A stretch of 64,000 nt of DNA from an uncultured Veillonellaceae bacterium (GCA_945867815.1 CAMBIX010000001.1:62001-126000), one strand, 5' to 3'; numbered from the stretch's first letter, positions 1 to 8,700 are shown. Made by a program: numbers and translations. The notes: a model not told the origin generated them from the sequence alone.

Positions 1-1901
1 TCGGGATCCCGGATATTACGGATGAACAGCACTATACAGAACTGAAACGGGCAATCCACCGGGCGTATCCCTTCTTCGATGAAGCGGCTCTCGATGCAGC
101 CCGGTTCATCTATGGCTGCCCTGTCGAGAAAGTATTGTGGCAGGACGGGGAAACGACAATCGACCAGGTACTCAAAGTGGGAGATACCGAGTCACGCAGT
201 ATCCCGGCCGGACGCCGGAACAGCACTATGAGCCGTTTTGCCGGCCGCGTCATCAAACGTTACGGGGCGACGGAAAAGGCGTACCAGATTTTCCTCGACG
301 AAGCGGAAAAGTGCGACCCGCCGCTTCCCGACACCGAGCTGAACACTATCTGGGGCAGTGCCGTACGGTTCGGCAAGCGCATCGCAAAGCAGGAAGGTTA
401 CGTCAGCCCGGATGAATACAACAACGATTTCGGCACCCGGGACTCCTTGCGGCCGGAGGATTATTCGGATATCGGCCAGGCCAAGGTCATCGCCAGAGAA
501 TACGGCAACGAGCTGCGCTACACCGACAGCACGGATTTCATCCGCTACGATGGCATCTGCTGGGAAGAATCGCGGCAGGCAGCGGTCGGTGCAGCGGAAG
601 AATTCCTGGATTTGCAGCTGGCTGATGCTAATGAACAGTCCGAGCAGGCACTCAGGGAATTAGCAGGGACAGGGATTTCGGAAGATATCATCCGTAAGGG
701 CGGACGGAACCTGGAGAAGATGATTGAGGAAAAGCAGACCAAAGCCTACGCCGCCTACCTTGCCGCAGAAGCGTACCGGAAGTTTGTCCTGAAACGCCGC
801 GATATGCGCTATATCCTGTCGGCCTTGCAAGCATTGAAACCCATGGTCCAGATGCCTATCCAGGCACTGGATGCAGATGAATTCCTGCTGAACACCCCGT
901 CTTATACATATGATCTGCGGAAAGGGATGCGGGGACGGCAGGAACACCGAGCGACGGACTTCATCACGAAATGTACCTCTGTAGACCCGGGCATCGAAGG
1001 GAAAGCTATTTGGGAACAGGCCGTCCGGCAGTTCTTTACCGGCGATACGGCGCTCATCGACTACGCCCAGGAAATCAGCGGTCTCATGGCTATCGGCAAA
1101 GTCTATGTAGAAGCCCTGGTCATCGCGTACGGCGACGGCCGCAACGGCAAGTCGACCTACTGGAATTCCCTGGCCCGCGTCCTTGGCAGCTACTGCGGCG
1201 GCATCTCTGCCGATGCCCTGACGGCAGGCTGCAAGCGGAACGTCCGTCCGGAAATGGCGGAGCTGAAGGGGAAGCGCATGATCATTGCCGCCGAAATGGA
1301 AGAAGGCGTCCGGCTTTCTACGTCCATCCTGAAACAGCTCTGCTCGACGGATGAAGTGAGCGGCGAAAAGAAGTATAAGGATCCTTTTAAGTTCGTACCG
1401 ACACACACGCTGGTCCTCTACACGAACCACCTGCCCAGGGTGGGAGCCAATGACGAAGGGACATGGCGGCGTCTTATCGTCATGCCCTTCAAGGCCCAGT
1501 TCGAAGGGAAGAGCGACATCAAGAACTACGCAGACTACCTGGTGGAGAAAGCCGGTCCTGCCATCCTGCAGTGGATTATCGAAGGGGCGGAGAGGGTCAT
1601 TGCCAAGAACTATCACCTGGATACGCCTGATTGCGTCGCATCTGCCATCAATGAATACCGCGGGCAGAATGACTGGCTTCGGCATTTCCTGGATGACTGC
1701 TGTGAAGAAGATGCCTCTTTCAGCGAGAAGTCCGGGGAACTTTATACGGCCTATCGGCTGTACTGCCAGCAGATGAACGAGTATACCCGCAGTACGACGG
1801 ATTTTTACGGAGCATTAGAGAAAACTGGGTTTGACAGGCGTAAGCGGAAAGCCGGGTATTTCATTTATGGGCTGAAGCTGAAAGTCACAGATTTCCTGTA
1901 A
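1..1901 (+). CDS. D5/P4-type phage primase-helicase (5' end outside window)
   Basis: Replicative helicase-primase of the phage. The frame is open from base 3 and stops at 1899-1901, so the N-terminal primase part and the start codon lie before the window. The visible part carries a superfamily 3 helicase core: Walker A GDGRNGKS (1131-1154), Walker B-like IIAAEMEEG (1281-1307), then TNHLPRVG and a C-terminal D5-type tail. It heads a same-strand replication module with the VRR-NUC and SNF2 genes. A closely similar gene sits at 56.4-58.6 kb in the same orientation; by eye most residues agree, except that the other copy has lost the last ~16 residues. The family is clear; the exact role is inferred from it. 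Confidence 0.93.
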   Translation, partial: GIPDITDEQHYTELKRAIHRAYPFFDEAALDAARFIYGCPVEKVLWQDGETTIDQVLKVGDTESRSIPAGRRNSTMSRFAGRVIKRYGATEKAYQIFLDEAEKCDPPLPDTELNTIWGSAVRFGKRIAKQEGYVSPDEYNNDFGTRDSLRPEDYSDIGQAKVIAREYGNELRYTDSTDFIRYDGICWEESRQAAVGAAEEFLDLQLADANEQSEQALRELAGTGISEDIIRKGGRNLEKMIEEKQTKAYAAYLAAEAYRKFVLKRRDMRYILSALQALKPMVQMPIQALDADEFLLNTPSYTYDLRKGMRGRQEHRATDFITKCTSVDPGIEGKAIWEQAVRQFFTGDTALIDYAQEISGLMAIGKVYVEALVIAYGDGRNGKSTYWNSLARVLGSYCGGISADALTAGCKRNVRPEMAELKGKRMIIAAEMEEGVRLSTSILKQLCSTDEVSGEKKYKDPFKFVPTHTLVLYTNHLPRVGANDEGTWRRLIVMPFKAQFEGKSDIKNYADYLVEKAGPAILQWIIEGAERVIAKNYHLDTPDCVASAINEYRGQNDWLRHFLDDCCEEDASFSEKSGELYTAYRLYCQQMNEYTRSTTDFYGALEKTGFDRRKRKAGYFIYGLKLKVTDFL

Positions 1902-1912
1902 GAAAAAGGGAA

Positions 1913-2018
1913 GGGTGCAGGTCGGTGCAGGTCAATATATAAACCCCCTTTAGGGCTGAAAAATAGAAAAAATGTCTTTAAGGGAAGTTTATGAAACGAC
2001 CTTCACCGACCTGCACCC
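1913..2018. repeat. Tandem 10-mer plus distant inverted copy after primase gene
   Basis: GGTGCAGGTC occurs twice head to tail at 1914-1933, and its complement GACCTGCACC lies at 2008-2017. The arms 1913-1926 and 2005-2018 form a 14-bp perfect inverted repeat around an AT-rich, apparently non-coding stretch. It lies between the primase-helicase and nuclease genes, so an origin-like, operator or RNA-structure role is possible. None can be proved from sequence. Confidence 0.6.
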
Positions 2019-2040
2019 CTATAAAAAAGAGGTGAGTAAT

Positions 2041-2349
2041 ATGCGAGAAAAAGTAATCGAACACCACCTGGTGATGGAAACGGAGAAGGCTGGCGGTAAG
2101 GCAGTGAAGCTTGTTTCGCCATCATTTGCAGGTATGCCGGACCGCTTGATTCTATTGGCTGATGGGAAGATGGGCTTTGTGGAAGTAAAGGCGCCGGGGC
2201 AGAAGCCAAGGCCGCTGCAGCTGAAGCGCCATGCCATGTTGCGACGGCTGGGCTACCAGGTATTCGTCCTGGATGCCATGGAGGATATTCCCGCAGTCCT
2301 GAAGGCTATCGCCCACATGCCTGATGGGAAAGGGGGCGGAGGTGCATGA
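2041..2349 (+). CDS. VRR-NUC domain nuclease
   Basis: A 102-residue stand-alone VRR-NUC (PD-(D/E)XK) protein, a family thought to act as structure-specific nucleases in phage replication or recombination. Motifs seen are GMPDRLIL (catalytic Asp) and GFVEVKAPG (E-x-K). The ATG at 2041 is chosen because AGAGGTG lies just upstream; a longer open frame from 1972 would run through the inverted-repeat region. It overlaps the next gene by ATGA, so the two are probably translationally coupled. This nuclease-SNF2 pairing is a common phage arrangement. Confidence 0.9.
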   Translation: MREKVIEHHLVMETEKAGGKAVKLVSPSFAGMPDRLILLADGKMGFVEVKAPGQKPRPLQLKRHAMLRRLGYQVFVLDAMEDIPAVLKAIAHMPDGKGGGGA

Positions 2350-3716
2350 AGTTCATGCCGCATGATTATCAGAAATACGCCATCGAATACATCAAGTCCC
2401 ATCCCATTACAGCCCTGTTCCTAGACATGGGCCTTGGCAAGACGGTGACAACGCTGACGGCCATCCGTGACCTCATGTATGATGCCTTTGAAGTTAAGCG
2501 GGTGCTGGTGATAGCTCCGCTGCGGGTGGCGAGAGACACCTGGCCGGATGAACTCAGGAAGTGGGATCACCTGAAAGAGCTGACCTGCAGTGTGGTCGTG
2601 GGAACCGTGGCAGAACGGCGGCGGGCTTTGCAGCAGGATGCGGATATCTATATCGTGAACCGCGAGAACCTGGCCTGGCTCTATGAGAACAGCCGCCTGG
2701 ATTTCGATATGGTCGTTCTGGACGAGCTGTCGAGTTTCAAGAACCACCAGTCGAAGCGGTTCCGTGCCATGAAGGCCCTGCGTCCTAAAGTGAAACGCAT
2801 CGTCGGCCTTACAGGGACGCCCAGCGGCAATGGCTTGATGGACCTCTGGGCTGAGTTCCGCATCCTGGATATGGGAGAGCGTCTGGGAAGATATATCAGC
2901 CAGTACCGGAACCTCTACTTCCAGCCAGACAAACGCAACGGCATGGTGGTGTATTCCTACAAGCCACTGCCGGGAGCGGAAGAAGCCATCTATCACCAGA
3001 TTTCCGACATCACCGTGTCCATGAAGGCAACAGATTATCTGGAGATGCCGGAACTGGTGAGCGTAGCGAAAGAGGTCTGCTTGAGTGAAACGGAAAAGAA
3101 ACGGTACGATAAGCTGAAGAAGTCCCTGGTACTGGAGCTTCCAGGCGGCGAGGTCACCTCTGCTAATGCCGCATCGCTTACCCTGAAGCTTTCGCAGATG
3201 GCGAATGGCGCGATTTATACCGATGGCAAGGACGTGGCGGCCATCCATGACCGGAAACTGGATGCCTTAGAAGACCTGGTGGAAAGCGCCAACGGGAAAC
3301 CGGTCCTGGTGGCCTATTGGTTCAAGCATGATAAAGACCGTATCCAGCAGCGGATGGAAGCCCGGGAGCTGAAGGAGCCGCAGGATTTCGCCGACTGGAA
3401 TGCGGGAAAGATTCCTGTGGCCCTCATCCATCCGGCCTCTGCCGGACACGGCCTGAACCTGCAGCAGGGCGGTTCCATCTTGATCTGGTTTGGCCTGACT
3501 TGGAGTCTGGAGCTGTACCAGCAGACCAACGCCCGGCTCTGGCGGCAGGGGCAGGCGGACGAGACGGTCATCATACAGCACATCGTAGCCAAGGACACGA
3601 TTGATGAACGCATCCTGAACGTCTTGAAACACAAAGACGGAACCCAGGCGGCTTTGATTGAAGCCGTAAAGGCTGACCTGGGCATGACGGAAACAGAAAA
3701 TGGGGGTATACTATGA
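2346..3716 (+). CDS. SNF2/DEAD-like phage helicase
   Basis: A 456-residue superfamily 2 ATPase of the SNF2 class. Motif I is LDMGLGKTVTTLTA, the motif II equivalent is VVLDELSSFKN, motif III lies in LTGTPSGNGLMDLW, and motif VI is the arginine-rich NARLWRQGQ near the C-terminus. The family remodels or unwinds DNA during phage replication. It starts inside the nuclease gene (ATGA) and its stop overlaps the next ATG, so all three genes form one tightly packed operon. Confidence 0.92.
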   Translation: MKFMPHDYQKYAIEYIKSHPITALFLDMGLGKTVTTLTAIRDLMYDAFEVKRVLVIAPLRVARDTWPDELRKWDHLKELTCSVVVGTVAERRRALQQDADIYIVNRENLAWLYENSRLDFDMVVLDELSSFKNHQSKRFRAMKALRPKVKRIVGLTGTPSGNGLMDLWAEFRILDMGERLGRYISQYRNLYFQPDKRNGMVVYSYKPLPGAEEAIYHQISDITVSMKATDYLEMPELVSVAKEVCLSETEKKRYDKLKKSLVLELPGGEVTSANAASLTLKLSQMANGAIYTDGKDVAAIHDRKLDALEDLVESANGKPVLVAYWFKHDKDRIQQRMEARELKEPQDFADWNAGKIPVALIHPASAGHGLNLQQGGSILIWFGLTWSLELYQQTNARLWRQGQADETVIIQHIVAKDTIDERILNVLKHKDGTQAALIEAVKADLGMTETENGGIL

Positions 3717-4162
3717 AACCGGAAACAGAAGGAGAAGAAAAGCGTATGGAAGCCAAGGCGTACCTGGAACAGGCACGGAACATCAACATACAGATAGACA
3801 GCAAGCTGGAGCAGGTATCGTCTTTGCGGCAGCTGGCTATCAAGGCGTCATCGACACTCAGCCCGGTGCCGCCAAGCGGGACACCCAATCCGCACCGTCT
3901 GGAAGAAACCATCGCCCGTATGATGGATATGGAACAGGAAGTGGATGAAGCCATCGACGTCCTGGTCGAACTCAAGGCAGACATCATGATGGCTGTCAGC
4001 CGAGTGCCAGATGCCCGGGAACGGGTCGTCCTGGAACTCCGCTACCTGGCTTTCAAGGACTGGGCATCCATTGCCGATACTCTCGGACTTCATATCCGCC
4101 AGGTGTATCGGCTGCATGACGAAGCCCTGAAACACATCGAGATTCCTGGCGAATGTCACTGA
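3713..4162 (+). CDS. DUF1492/ArpU-like sigma-type late regulator
   Basis: A 149-residue protein with an N-terminal helical, coiled-coil-like half and a C-terminal sigma-70 region-4-like HTH (residues ~105-140, RVVLELRYLAFKDWASIADTL followed by RQVYRLHDEAL). Such ArpU/RinA-like proteins control late transcription in Firmicute phages and commonly stand just before the packaging genes, as here. Direct repeats of a GTCACT motif and a -10 hexamer lie right behind the gene and are plausible targets. The ATG at 3713 overlaps the helicase stop. Confidence 0.8.
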   Translation: MKPETEGEEKRMEAKAYLEQARNINIQIDSKLEQVSSLRQLAIKASSTLSPVPPSGTPNPHRLEETIARMMDMEQEVDEAIDVLVELKADIMMAVSRVPDARERVVLELRYLAFKDWASIADTLGLHIRQVYRLHDEALKHIEIPGECH

Positions 4163-4215
4163 ATGTCACTAAAGCAGCACTTGATGTCACAGGCTTCTGT
4201 AAGATATACTATAAT
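4151..4215 (+). promoter_or_regulatory. Putative late promoter with GAATGTCACT repeats
   Basis: The end of the regulator gene contains two tandem copies of GAATGTCACT (about 4151-4170) and a further GATGTCAC at about 4182. A perfect TATAAT lies at 4210-4215 with no good -35. Repeats replacing a -35 box fit an activator-dependent promoter served by the upstream sigma-like protein. This is inferred from position and motif only. Confidence 0.55.
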
Positions 4216-4231
4216 CAGCAAGAAAAGAATG

Positions 4232-4266
4232 AAGGACCGAGGCTTGAACGCCATCGGTCCTTTTTT
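4232..4266 (+). terminator. Intrinsic terminator just after the putative late promoter
   Basis: Stem AAGGACCGA (4232-4240) pairs with TCGGTCCTT (4254-4262) and is followed by six T (4261-4266). It lies only about 15 bases after the expected transcription start. It would give a very short RNA unless polymerase reads through, which suggests an antitermination or small-RNA arrangement. Confidence 0.75.
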
Positions 4267-4285
4267 GATGCCGGAGATGATGTAA

Positions 4286-4645
4286 ATGCCCAGAAGACCG
4301 AAGACGCCCTGCAAATATCCGGGCTGCCCCAGGCTGGTGCCGTATGGAAGAAAATATTGTGAGGAACATGAACGGCAGTGCCAGGGCGACCGGGCTGATG
4401 CAGAAACACGTGGCTACGGATGGGAGTGGCAGAAGGCCAGGAAGTTTTTCCTGAAACGTCATCCCTGGTGCATCCGCTGCAAAGCAAAAGGCCGTCTCGT
4501 CCCGGCAACGGTCGTTGACCATATCAAACCGCATCGCGGTGATGCGAAACTGTTCTGGGACGAAACGAACTGGCAGCCCCTTTGCAAGAGCTGTCATGAC
4601 CATAAGACGATGACCGAAGACCGGAACATCGAGTACAAGTACTGA
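4286..4645 (+). CDS. HNH endonuclease of the packaging module
   Basis: A 119-residue HNH nuclease. It has an N-terminal Cys pair (PCKYPGCP) with further Cys/His (YCEEH), then the ββα-metal core: CIRCKAKG, VVDHIKPHRGD and WQPLCKSCHDHKT. HNH proteins encoded next to terminase genes in HK97-type phages assist DNA cutting at packaging. Here it lies upstream of the terminase, separated by methylases and the amidoligase cassette. The ATG at 4286 follows CGGAGATGATGTAA. Confidence 0.9.
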   Translation: MPRRPKTPCKYPGCPRLVPYGRKYCEEHERQCQGDRADAETRGYGWEWQKARKFFLKRHPWCIRCKAKGRLVPATVVDHIKPHRGDAKLFWDETNWQPLCKSCHDHKTMTEDRNIEYKY

Positions 4646-4770
4646 ATCCGTCCGTAGGGCGGGGGATGCAAATCTCTGCAGCCCTTCCGTCCATGACCGC
4701 CGCCCCCTCAAACGTGAAAAAACGCGAAATTCATAAGGGGGGATACCCGGCATCTAAAATCGAATCATCT
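4646..4770. other. G/C-tract intergenic region, possible cos site
   Basis: This stretch directly after the HNH gene has strong strand asymmetry, with a run of G near 4657-4666 and C-rich blocks near 4690-4708 followed by a GGGGGG run near 4737. No ORF is supported. Phages with HNH, P27-type TerS and Terminase_1 genes use cos packaging, and cos often lies next to the HNH gene. Assignment as cos is a guess. Confidence 0.3.
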
Positions 4771-4800
4771 GCTCCAGGCTATTTGGCCCGGAGCTTTTTT
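4771..4800 (+). terminator. Intrinsic terminator
   Basis: GCTCC (4771-4775) pairs with GGAGC (4790-4794), followed by TTTTTT. It separates the HNH unit from the methylase unit. Confidence 0.65.
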
Positions 4801-4821
4801 GTTGTGTGAAAGGAGCCTGTC

Positions 4822-5061
4822 ATGAACGACTGCCAGCGCCGGCAGATAGAAGACATGCGGAAGCAGGGGATGGGCTACAAGGCCATCGCCAGAAAGACCA
4901 AGCTGTCACGGGACAGCGTACGGAATTATTGCAGGTGGCACCACCTCGCCGGTTACGGCAGAGCGGTGGCGGCTGCCTTCAGAGAGGAGCAAGCGTGTGA
5001 AGACATCGGATATGGAATGGAAGATGCTGCCCATCGGCCAGCTGAAGCCTGCGGCATATAA
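4822..5061 (+). CDS. Small HTH protein
   Basis: A 79-residue protein with an N-terminal sigma-like/Hin-type helix-turn-helix (GYKAIARKTKLSRDSVRNYC). The same domain type opens the zinc protein at 34676. The ATG follows AAAGGAGCCTGTC. The last ~65 bases overlap the start of the ParB-methylase gene, so the true C-terminus could be read differently, but the HTH half is well supported. Probably a DNA-binding accessory of the methylase operon; function unknown. Confidence 0.65.
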   Translation: MNDCQRRQIEDMRKQGMGYKAIARKTKLSRDSVRNYCRWHHLAGYGRAVAAAFREEQACEDIGYGMEDAAHRPAEACGI

Positions 5062-6247
5062 CCCCAGGAAGCAGCTGAAGCCTGGCGACAAGGAATACGA
5101 GAAAATCAAGAAGTCCATTCAGGAGTTTGGCTATGTGGAACCCATCATCGTCAATTACGACATGACGGTCATCGGCGGGCATCAGCGCCTGACCGTACTG
5201 AAGAACCTGGGCTACGAAGAAGTCCAGTGTGTCGTTGTCCATATCGAGGATGAGCATAAGGTCAAGGCGCTCAACATTGCGCTCAACAAAATCACGGGTG
5301 CCTGGAACGAACAGCTCCTGGCCGACCTTATCGTCGATTTGCAGAGCGTCGACTTCAACGTCGACCTGACGGGCTTTGAAGCACCGGAAGTCGAGCAGCT
5401 CTTCTCGAAAGTGTACAACAAGAAAATCAAGGAAGATGACTTTGATGTCGACGGCGAACTGGCAAAGCCGACTGTCGCCCGTGCGGGAGATATCTGGCTC
5501 CTGGGTGACCACCGCGTCATCTGTGGCGATGCGACGCTGCCGGAAACCTATGAACGGCTGATGGCGGGGAAGAAGGCCAACATGGTGCTGACGGATCCGC
5601 CGTATAACGTCGATGTGGAAGAAACAGCCGGCAAGATCAAGAACGACAATATGCCGGATGACAAGTTCTACCAGTTCCTTTTCGCGGCCTTTGTCAATAT
5701 GGAACAGAACATGGAGCAGGATGCTTCCATCTATGTATTCCACGCAGATACCCAGGGGCTGAACTTCCGCAAGGCATTCAAGGACGCAGGATTCTACTTG
5801 TCTGGCTGCTGCATCTGGAAGAAGAACGCCCTGGTACTGGGACGTAGCCCGTATCAATGGCAGCATGAACCGTGCCTTTTTGGCTGGAAGCTGAACGGCA
5901 GGCATCAATGGTATTCTGACCGCAAACAGACGACCATCTGGGAATACGACCGGCCGAAAGCCAGCAAAGAGCATCCCACCATGAAGCCTATAGCCCTGAT
6001 GGCGTACCCTATACAGAATTCATCCATGAGCCACTGCATCATCCTGGACCCATTCCTCGGTTCCGGTTCTACGCTCATGGCCTGCCAGCAGACGGGCCGC
6101 ATCTGTTACGGCATCGAGCTGGACGAGAAGTTCGTCGACGTCATCGTCAGGCGCTACATCAGTGAATATGGGGACGCGGGTGTGTTTGTCCTGCGCGGGG
6201 ACGAGAAAATCCCGTATGCGGAGGTGGCAGATGATGGAACAGATTAA
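4997..6247 (+). CDS. ParB-domain fused DNA N6/N4 methyltransferase
   Basis: A 416-residue fusion. Residues ~10-110 form a ParB/Srx-like N-terminal domain (YNPRKQLKPGD, VIGGHQRL). The rest is an amino-methyltransferase with DPPYNVD (nt ~5595-5615) before DPFLGSGSTLMA, i.e. the β-class motif order. Such ParB-methylases are frequent in Firmicute phages and mobile elements and probably mask restriction sites on phage DNA. The GTG at 4997 follows GAGAGGAG. It overlaps the small HTH gene upstream and the C5-methylase downstream. Confidence 0.9.
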   Translation: MKTSDMEWKMLPIGQLKPAAYNPRKQLKPGDKEYEKIKKSIQEFGYVEPIIVNYDMTVIGGHQRLTVLKNLGYEEVQCVVVHIEDEHKVKALNIALNKITGAWNEQLLADLIVDLQSVDFNVDLTGFEAPEVEQLFSKVYNKKIKEDDFDVDGELAKPTVARAGDIWLLGDHRVICGDATLPETYERLMAGKKANMVLTDPPYNVDVEETAGKIKNDNMPDDKFYQFLFAAFVNMEQNMEQDASIYVFHADTQGLNFRKAFKDAGFYLSGCCIWKKNALVLGRSPYQWQHEPCLFGWKLNGRHQWYSDRKQTTIWEYDRPKASKEHPTMKPIALMAYPIQNSSMSHCIILDPFLGSGSTLMACQQTGRICYGIELDEKFVDVIVRRYISEYGDAGVFVLRGDEKIPYAEVADDGTD

Positions 6248-7745
6248 GCTGGGCAGCCTGTTCTCCGGGAGCGGCGGTTTTGAACTGGGCGCCATCCTGG
6301 CGGGCATCCGTCCTGTATGGAACTCGGAAATCGAGCCGTTCCCCATCTGCGTGACGACGAGACGGCTGCCATCTGTGAAGCATTACGGCGATGTGAGTGC
6401 CATAAACGGCGCACAAATCGAGCCGGTAGACATCATTACCTTCGGCAGTCCCTGCCAGGATATGTCGATTGCCGGAAAAAGGGATGGCCTTGGCGGTTCG
6501 CAGTCCTCGCTGTTCTATCAGGCAGTGCGCATCGTGAAGGAAATGAGGGAAGAAACGAATGGACAATATCCAAGATATATCGTGTGGGAGAATGTCCCTG
6601 GGGCTTTCTCCAGCAACAAGGGAGAGGACTTCCGGACGGTCCTTGAAGAAATCTGCCGCATCAAAGACCCTGCAGTTTCAGTGGCTGGCTGTGCCAGATG
6701 GCAGCCTGCGGGATGCATCCTGGGAAACGGGTACTCTGTGGCCTGGCGCGTCCTCGATGCCCAATACTGGGGCGTCCCCCAGCGAAGAAAGCGCATCTAC
6801 CTTGTCGCAGATTTTGATGGACAAAGTGCCGGAAAGGTTCTATTTGAGTCCGAGGGCCTGTCAGGGTATTCTGCGAAGGGCTTCCGAGCATGGCAGGGTG
6901 CTGCCGGACGTCTTGCGCCTGGCCCTGGAACGGCAGGCACAATCTGCCTGAATGACCAGGGCGGCATCCGAATGGATGTGACGGAAGAGCGGACGAACAC
7001 CTTACGGGCAGAAGCCCATCATCCTCCGGTCATCGTCAATCTGCCGGGTCCGGTGTTTGAGAACCATGGAGCCGATGCCCGGTACAAGGGGCCGCTCTCT
7101 GTGAACCCATCACTCACGGCACGGTACGGGACGGGCGGCAACAACCAGCCGCTGGTCCTGCAGGGCGGGGGCAACAGAGAAAAGAAAACCTATGATGTAC
7201 GGCAGACCTCGGACGGCACCCGCAATATGCGGAACCATATCTATGAGAGCGATACCTGCCGGACCGTCGACCGTTCGGGAAATGTACCGGGGAGCAACCA
7301 GGGCGGCATCGCTGTGGTGGAGCTGACCTATAGTGCCAGCAAGAATTCCCACTTCACACGGGCGGCGAAGGAAATGGCCAGTTCCCTGGTAGCTACGGAT
7401 TATAAAGATCCGCCGCTCATCAACAGCCATGCTCGTGTCCGCCGCCTGATGCCGGCAGAATGTGCAAGGCTCCAGGGATTCCCGGACTGGTGGTGCAGCC
7501 ATCTGGAAACAGGGAACCCGTCTGAAGAAGACATCCGCTTTTGGAGCGATGTCTTTGAGACCCATCGGAAAGCCCTGGGGAAAAAGACAAAGCCCAAGAC
7601 CCGGAACCAGATTATCAAATGGCTGAAGGAACCGTACCGGGATTCTGCGGAATACAAGATGTGGGGCAACGGTGTCGCCCTTCCCTGCGTGTATTTCGTC
7701 TTGGCCGGCATTGCCTGCTTCTTTGAGAAAAAGATGCAAGAATGA
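6231..7745 (+). CDS. DNA (cytosine-5) methyltransferase, phage type
   Basis: A 504-residue C5-cytosine methylase. Motif I is GSLFSGSGGFELG, the catalytic motif IV is FGSPCQDMS, motif VI is ENVPGAF and motif VIII is VPQRRKRIYLVADF. The C-terminal target-recognition and motif X part ends near ARLQGFPDWW and NGVALPC. It is longer than minimal Dcm-type enzymes because of a large middle region. ATG 6231 (or 6234) follows GGAGGTG inside the preceding gene. With the ParB-methylase it forms an anti-restriction pair; no partner nuclease is adjacent, so it is likely an orphan. Confidence 0.9.
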   Translation: MMEQIKLGSLFSGSGGFELGAILAGIRPVWNSEIEPFPICVTTRRLPSVKHYGDVSAINGAQIEPVDIITFGSPCQDMSIAGKRDGLGGSQSSLFYQAVRIVKEMREETNGQYPRYIVWENVPGAFSSNKGEDFRTVLEEICRIKDPAVSVAGCARWQPAGCILGNGYSVAWRVLDAQYWGVPQRRKRIYLVADFDGQSAGKVLFESEGLSGYSAKGFRAWQGAAGRLAPGPGTAGTICLNDQGGIRMDVTEERTNTLRAEAHHPPVIVNLPGPVFENHGADARYKGPLSVNPSLTARYGTGGNNQPLVLQGGGNREKKTYDVRQTSDGTRNMRNHIYESDTCRTVDRSGNVPGSNQGGIAVVELTYSASKNSHFTRAAKEMASSLVATDYKDPPLINSHARVRRLMPAECARLQGFPDWWCSHLETGNPSEEDIRFWSDVFETHRKALGKKTKPKTRNQIIKWLKEPYRDSAEYKMWGNGVALPCVYFVLAGIACFFEKKMQE

Positions 7746-7777
7746 CTTGCTATTATCGGCGTTCAGAGTGATATATG
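7741..7777 (+). promoter_or_regulatory. Promoter copy 1 of a repeated promoter element
   Basis: AATGACTTGCTATT (7741-7754), ten variable bases, then AGAGTGATATAT (7765-7776). The same two blocks with the same spacing recur at 8701-8736, and related forms at 35218 and 61394. TTGCTA and TGATATAT look like a -35 and an extended -10. Confidence 0.65.
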
Positions 7778-7806
7778 TACTAGCAAAACAAGGAGGTACA
7801 TAGACC

Positions 7807-8670
7807 ATGACAATTCAGATGAACCTGAACGACCGCAAGGAACTGGCCAGACGGCTGATTCCTTTCAACCATAACGAAAAGCTTCATTACACCGGGACGC
7901 CGGCCTTTGCCTACGAAGGGCAGGGCTTCCGCATCCTTCGCAATGGCGATATCGAATGCGATGATGAAAAGACAGAAGCCGCTATCACGGCTTTCCTGCA
8001 GGAAGCCGGAATCCTTCCGCAGCCGGAACCGGAAGAAGGAACAGGAACCGAAGTAACGCAAGACCCGCCACAGCAGGATGAAACGCCAGAATCGGAAGCA
8101 CTGCCGCAGACGGAAACGGAGCTGGACAGGATGGAAATCAAGGTTCCCGTTGATGGCATGGACGGGGCGCAGCTCCGCAACCTGGTCTTCATGCTCCACG
8201 CCCAGCAGTACCTGCTGAACCGGGCGGCAGGACATGAAAACATCCATGTGCCGGACAGGCTGGTGGAAGACTTGAAAGAAGAACCTGGTACCGACCAGAC
8301 TTCCTTCTTTGCCATCTATCAGAACTATCGCAAGGAAGGGCGGGGCTTCTGGATTGCGGCAGATACGGTGACATTCTGCATTGCCGCAACCGGCAATGCC
8401 GTGAAGAACCGCGCCCTGATTGAACTAGCGGCCTTCATGGTCAGCGCAGCGAAAAAAGCGAAACGGGTTCAGGCTGACACACGGAAGCCTGAAAACGAGA
8501 AGTACTACCTGCGGATGTGGCTCCTGCGCATCGGCATGGGGACCAGGGCCAGCCACGAATCGCGCATGGCCCTGCTAAAAGGCCTGAAGGGATGGAGCGC
8601 CTTCCGCACGGAAGAAGAAGCCAAGGCTCATGCCAGAAAGCAGAAGGAACGCCGGCATCAGAACCCATAA
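7807..8670 (+). CDS. 'Virulence protein'-type phage protein; amidoligase-like C-terminal half
   Basis: A 287-residue protein of a family often named 'virulence protein' in Firmicute phages and integrative elements; its function is unknown. Residues ~1-70 hold a small N-terminal domain (YTGTPAFAYEGQGFRI) and ~75-110 an acidic/Pro/Gln linker. Residues ~115-285 resemble the C-terminal half of the next gene's amidoligase: AQLRNLVFML against KTLRNLVNIM, VTFC against VEFR, and NEKYYLRMWLLRIG against NEKYAFRCWMLRLG. The amidoligase catalytic start (GIEMEM, HIHIG) is absent. It may be a non-catalytic partner or substrate adaptor. The ATG follows AAGGAGGTACATAGACC, and the gene has its own promoter. 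Confidence 0.75.
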   Translation: MTIQMNLNDRKELARRLIPFNHNEKLHYTGTPAFAYEGQGFRILRNGDIECDDEKTEAAITAFLQEAGILPQPEPEEGTGTEVTQDPPQQDETPESEALPQTETELDRMEIKVPVDGMDGAQLRNLVFMLHAQQYLLNRAAGHENIHVPDRLVEDLKEEPGTDQTSFFAIYQNYRKEGRGFWIAADTVTFCIAATGNAVKNRALIELAAFMVSAAKKAKRVQADTRKPENEKYYLRMWLLRIGMGTRASHESRMALLKGLKGWSAFRTEEEAKAHARKQKERRHQNP

Positions 8671-8700
8671 ATTTTCAATTTAATTCATAATTATTCTCAA

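Noticed and set aside
660-1685. Long minus-strand open frame (341 codons)
   Set aside because: Antisense shadow of the conserved primase-helicase in G+C-rich codons; no ribosome site or known domain.
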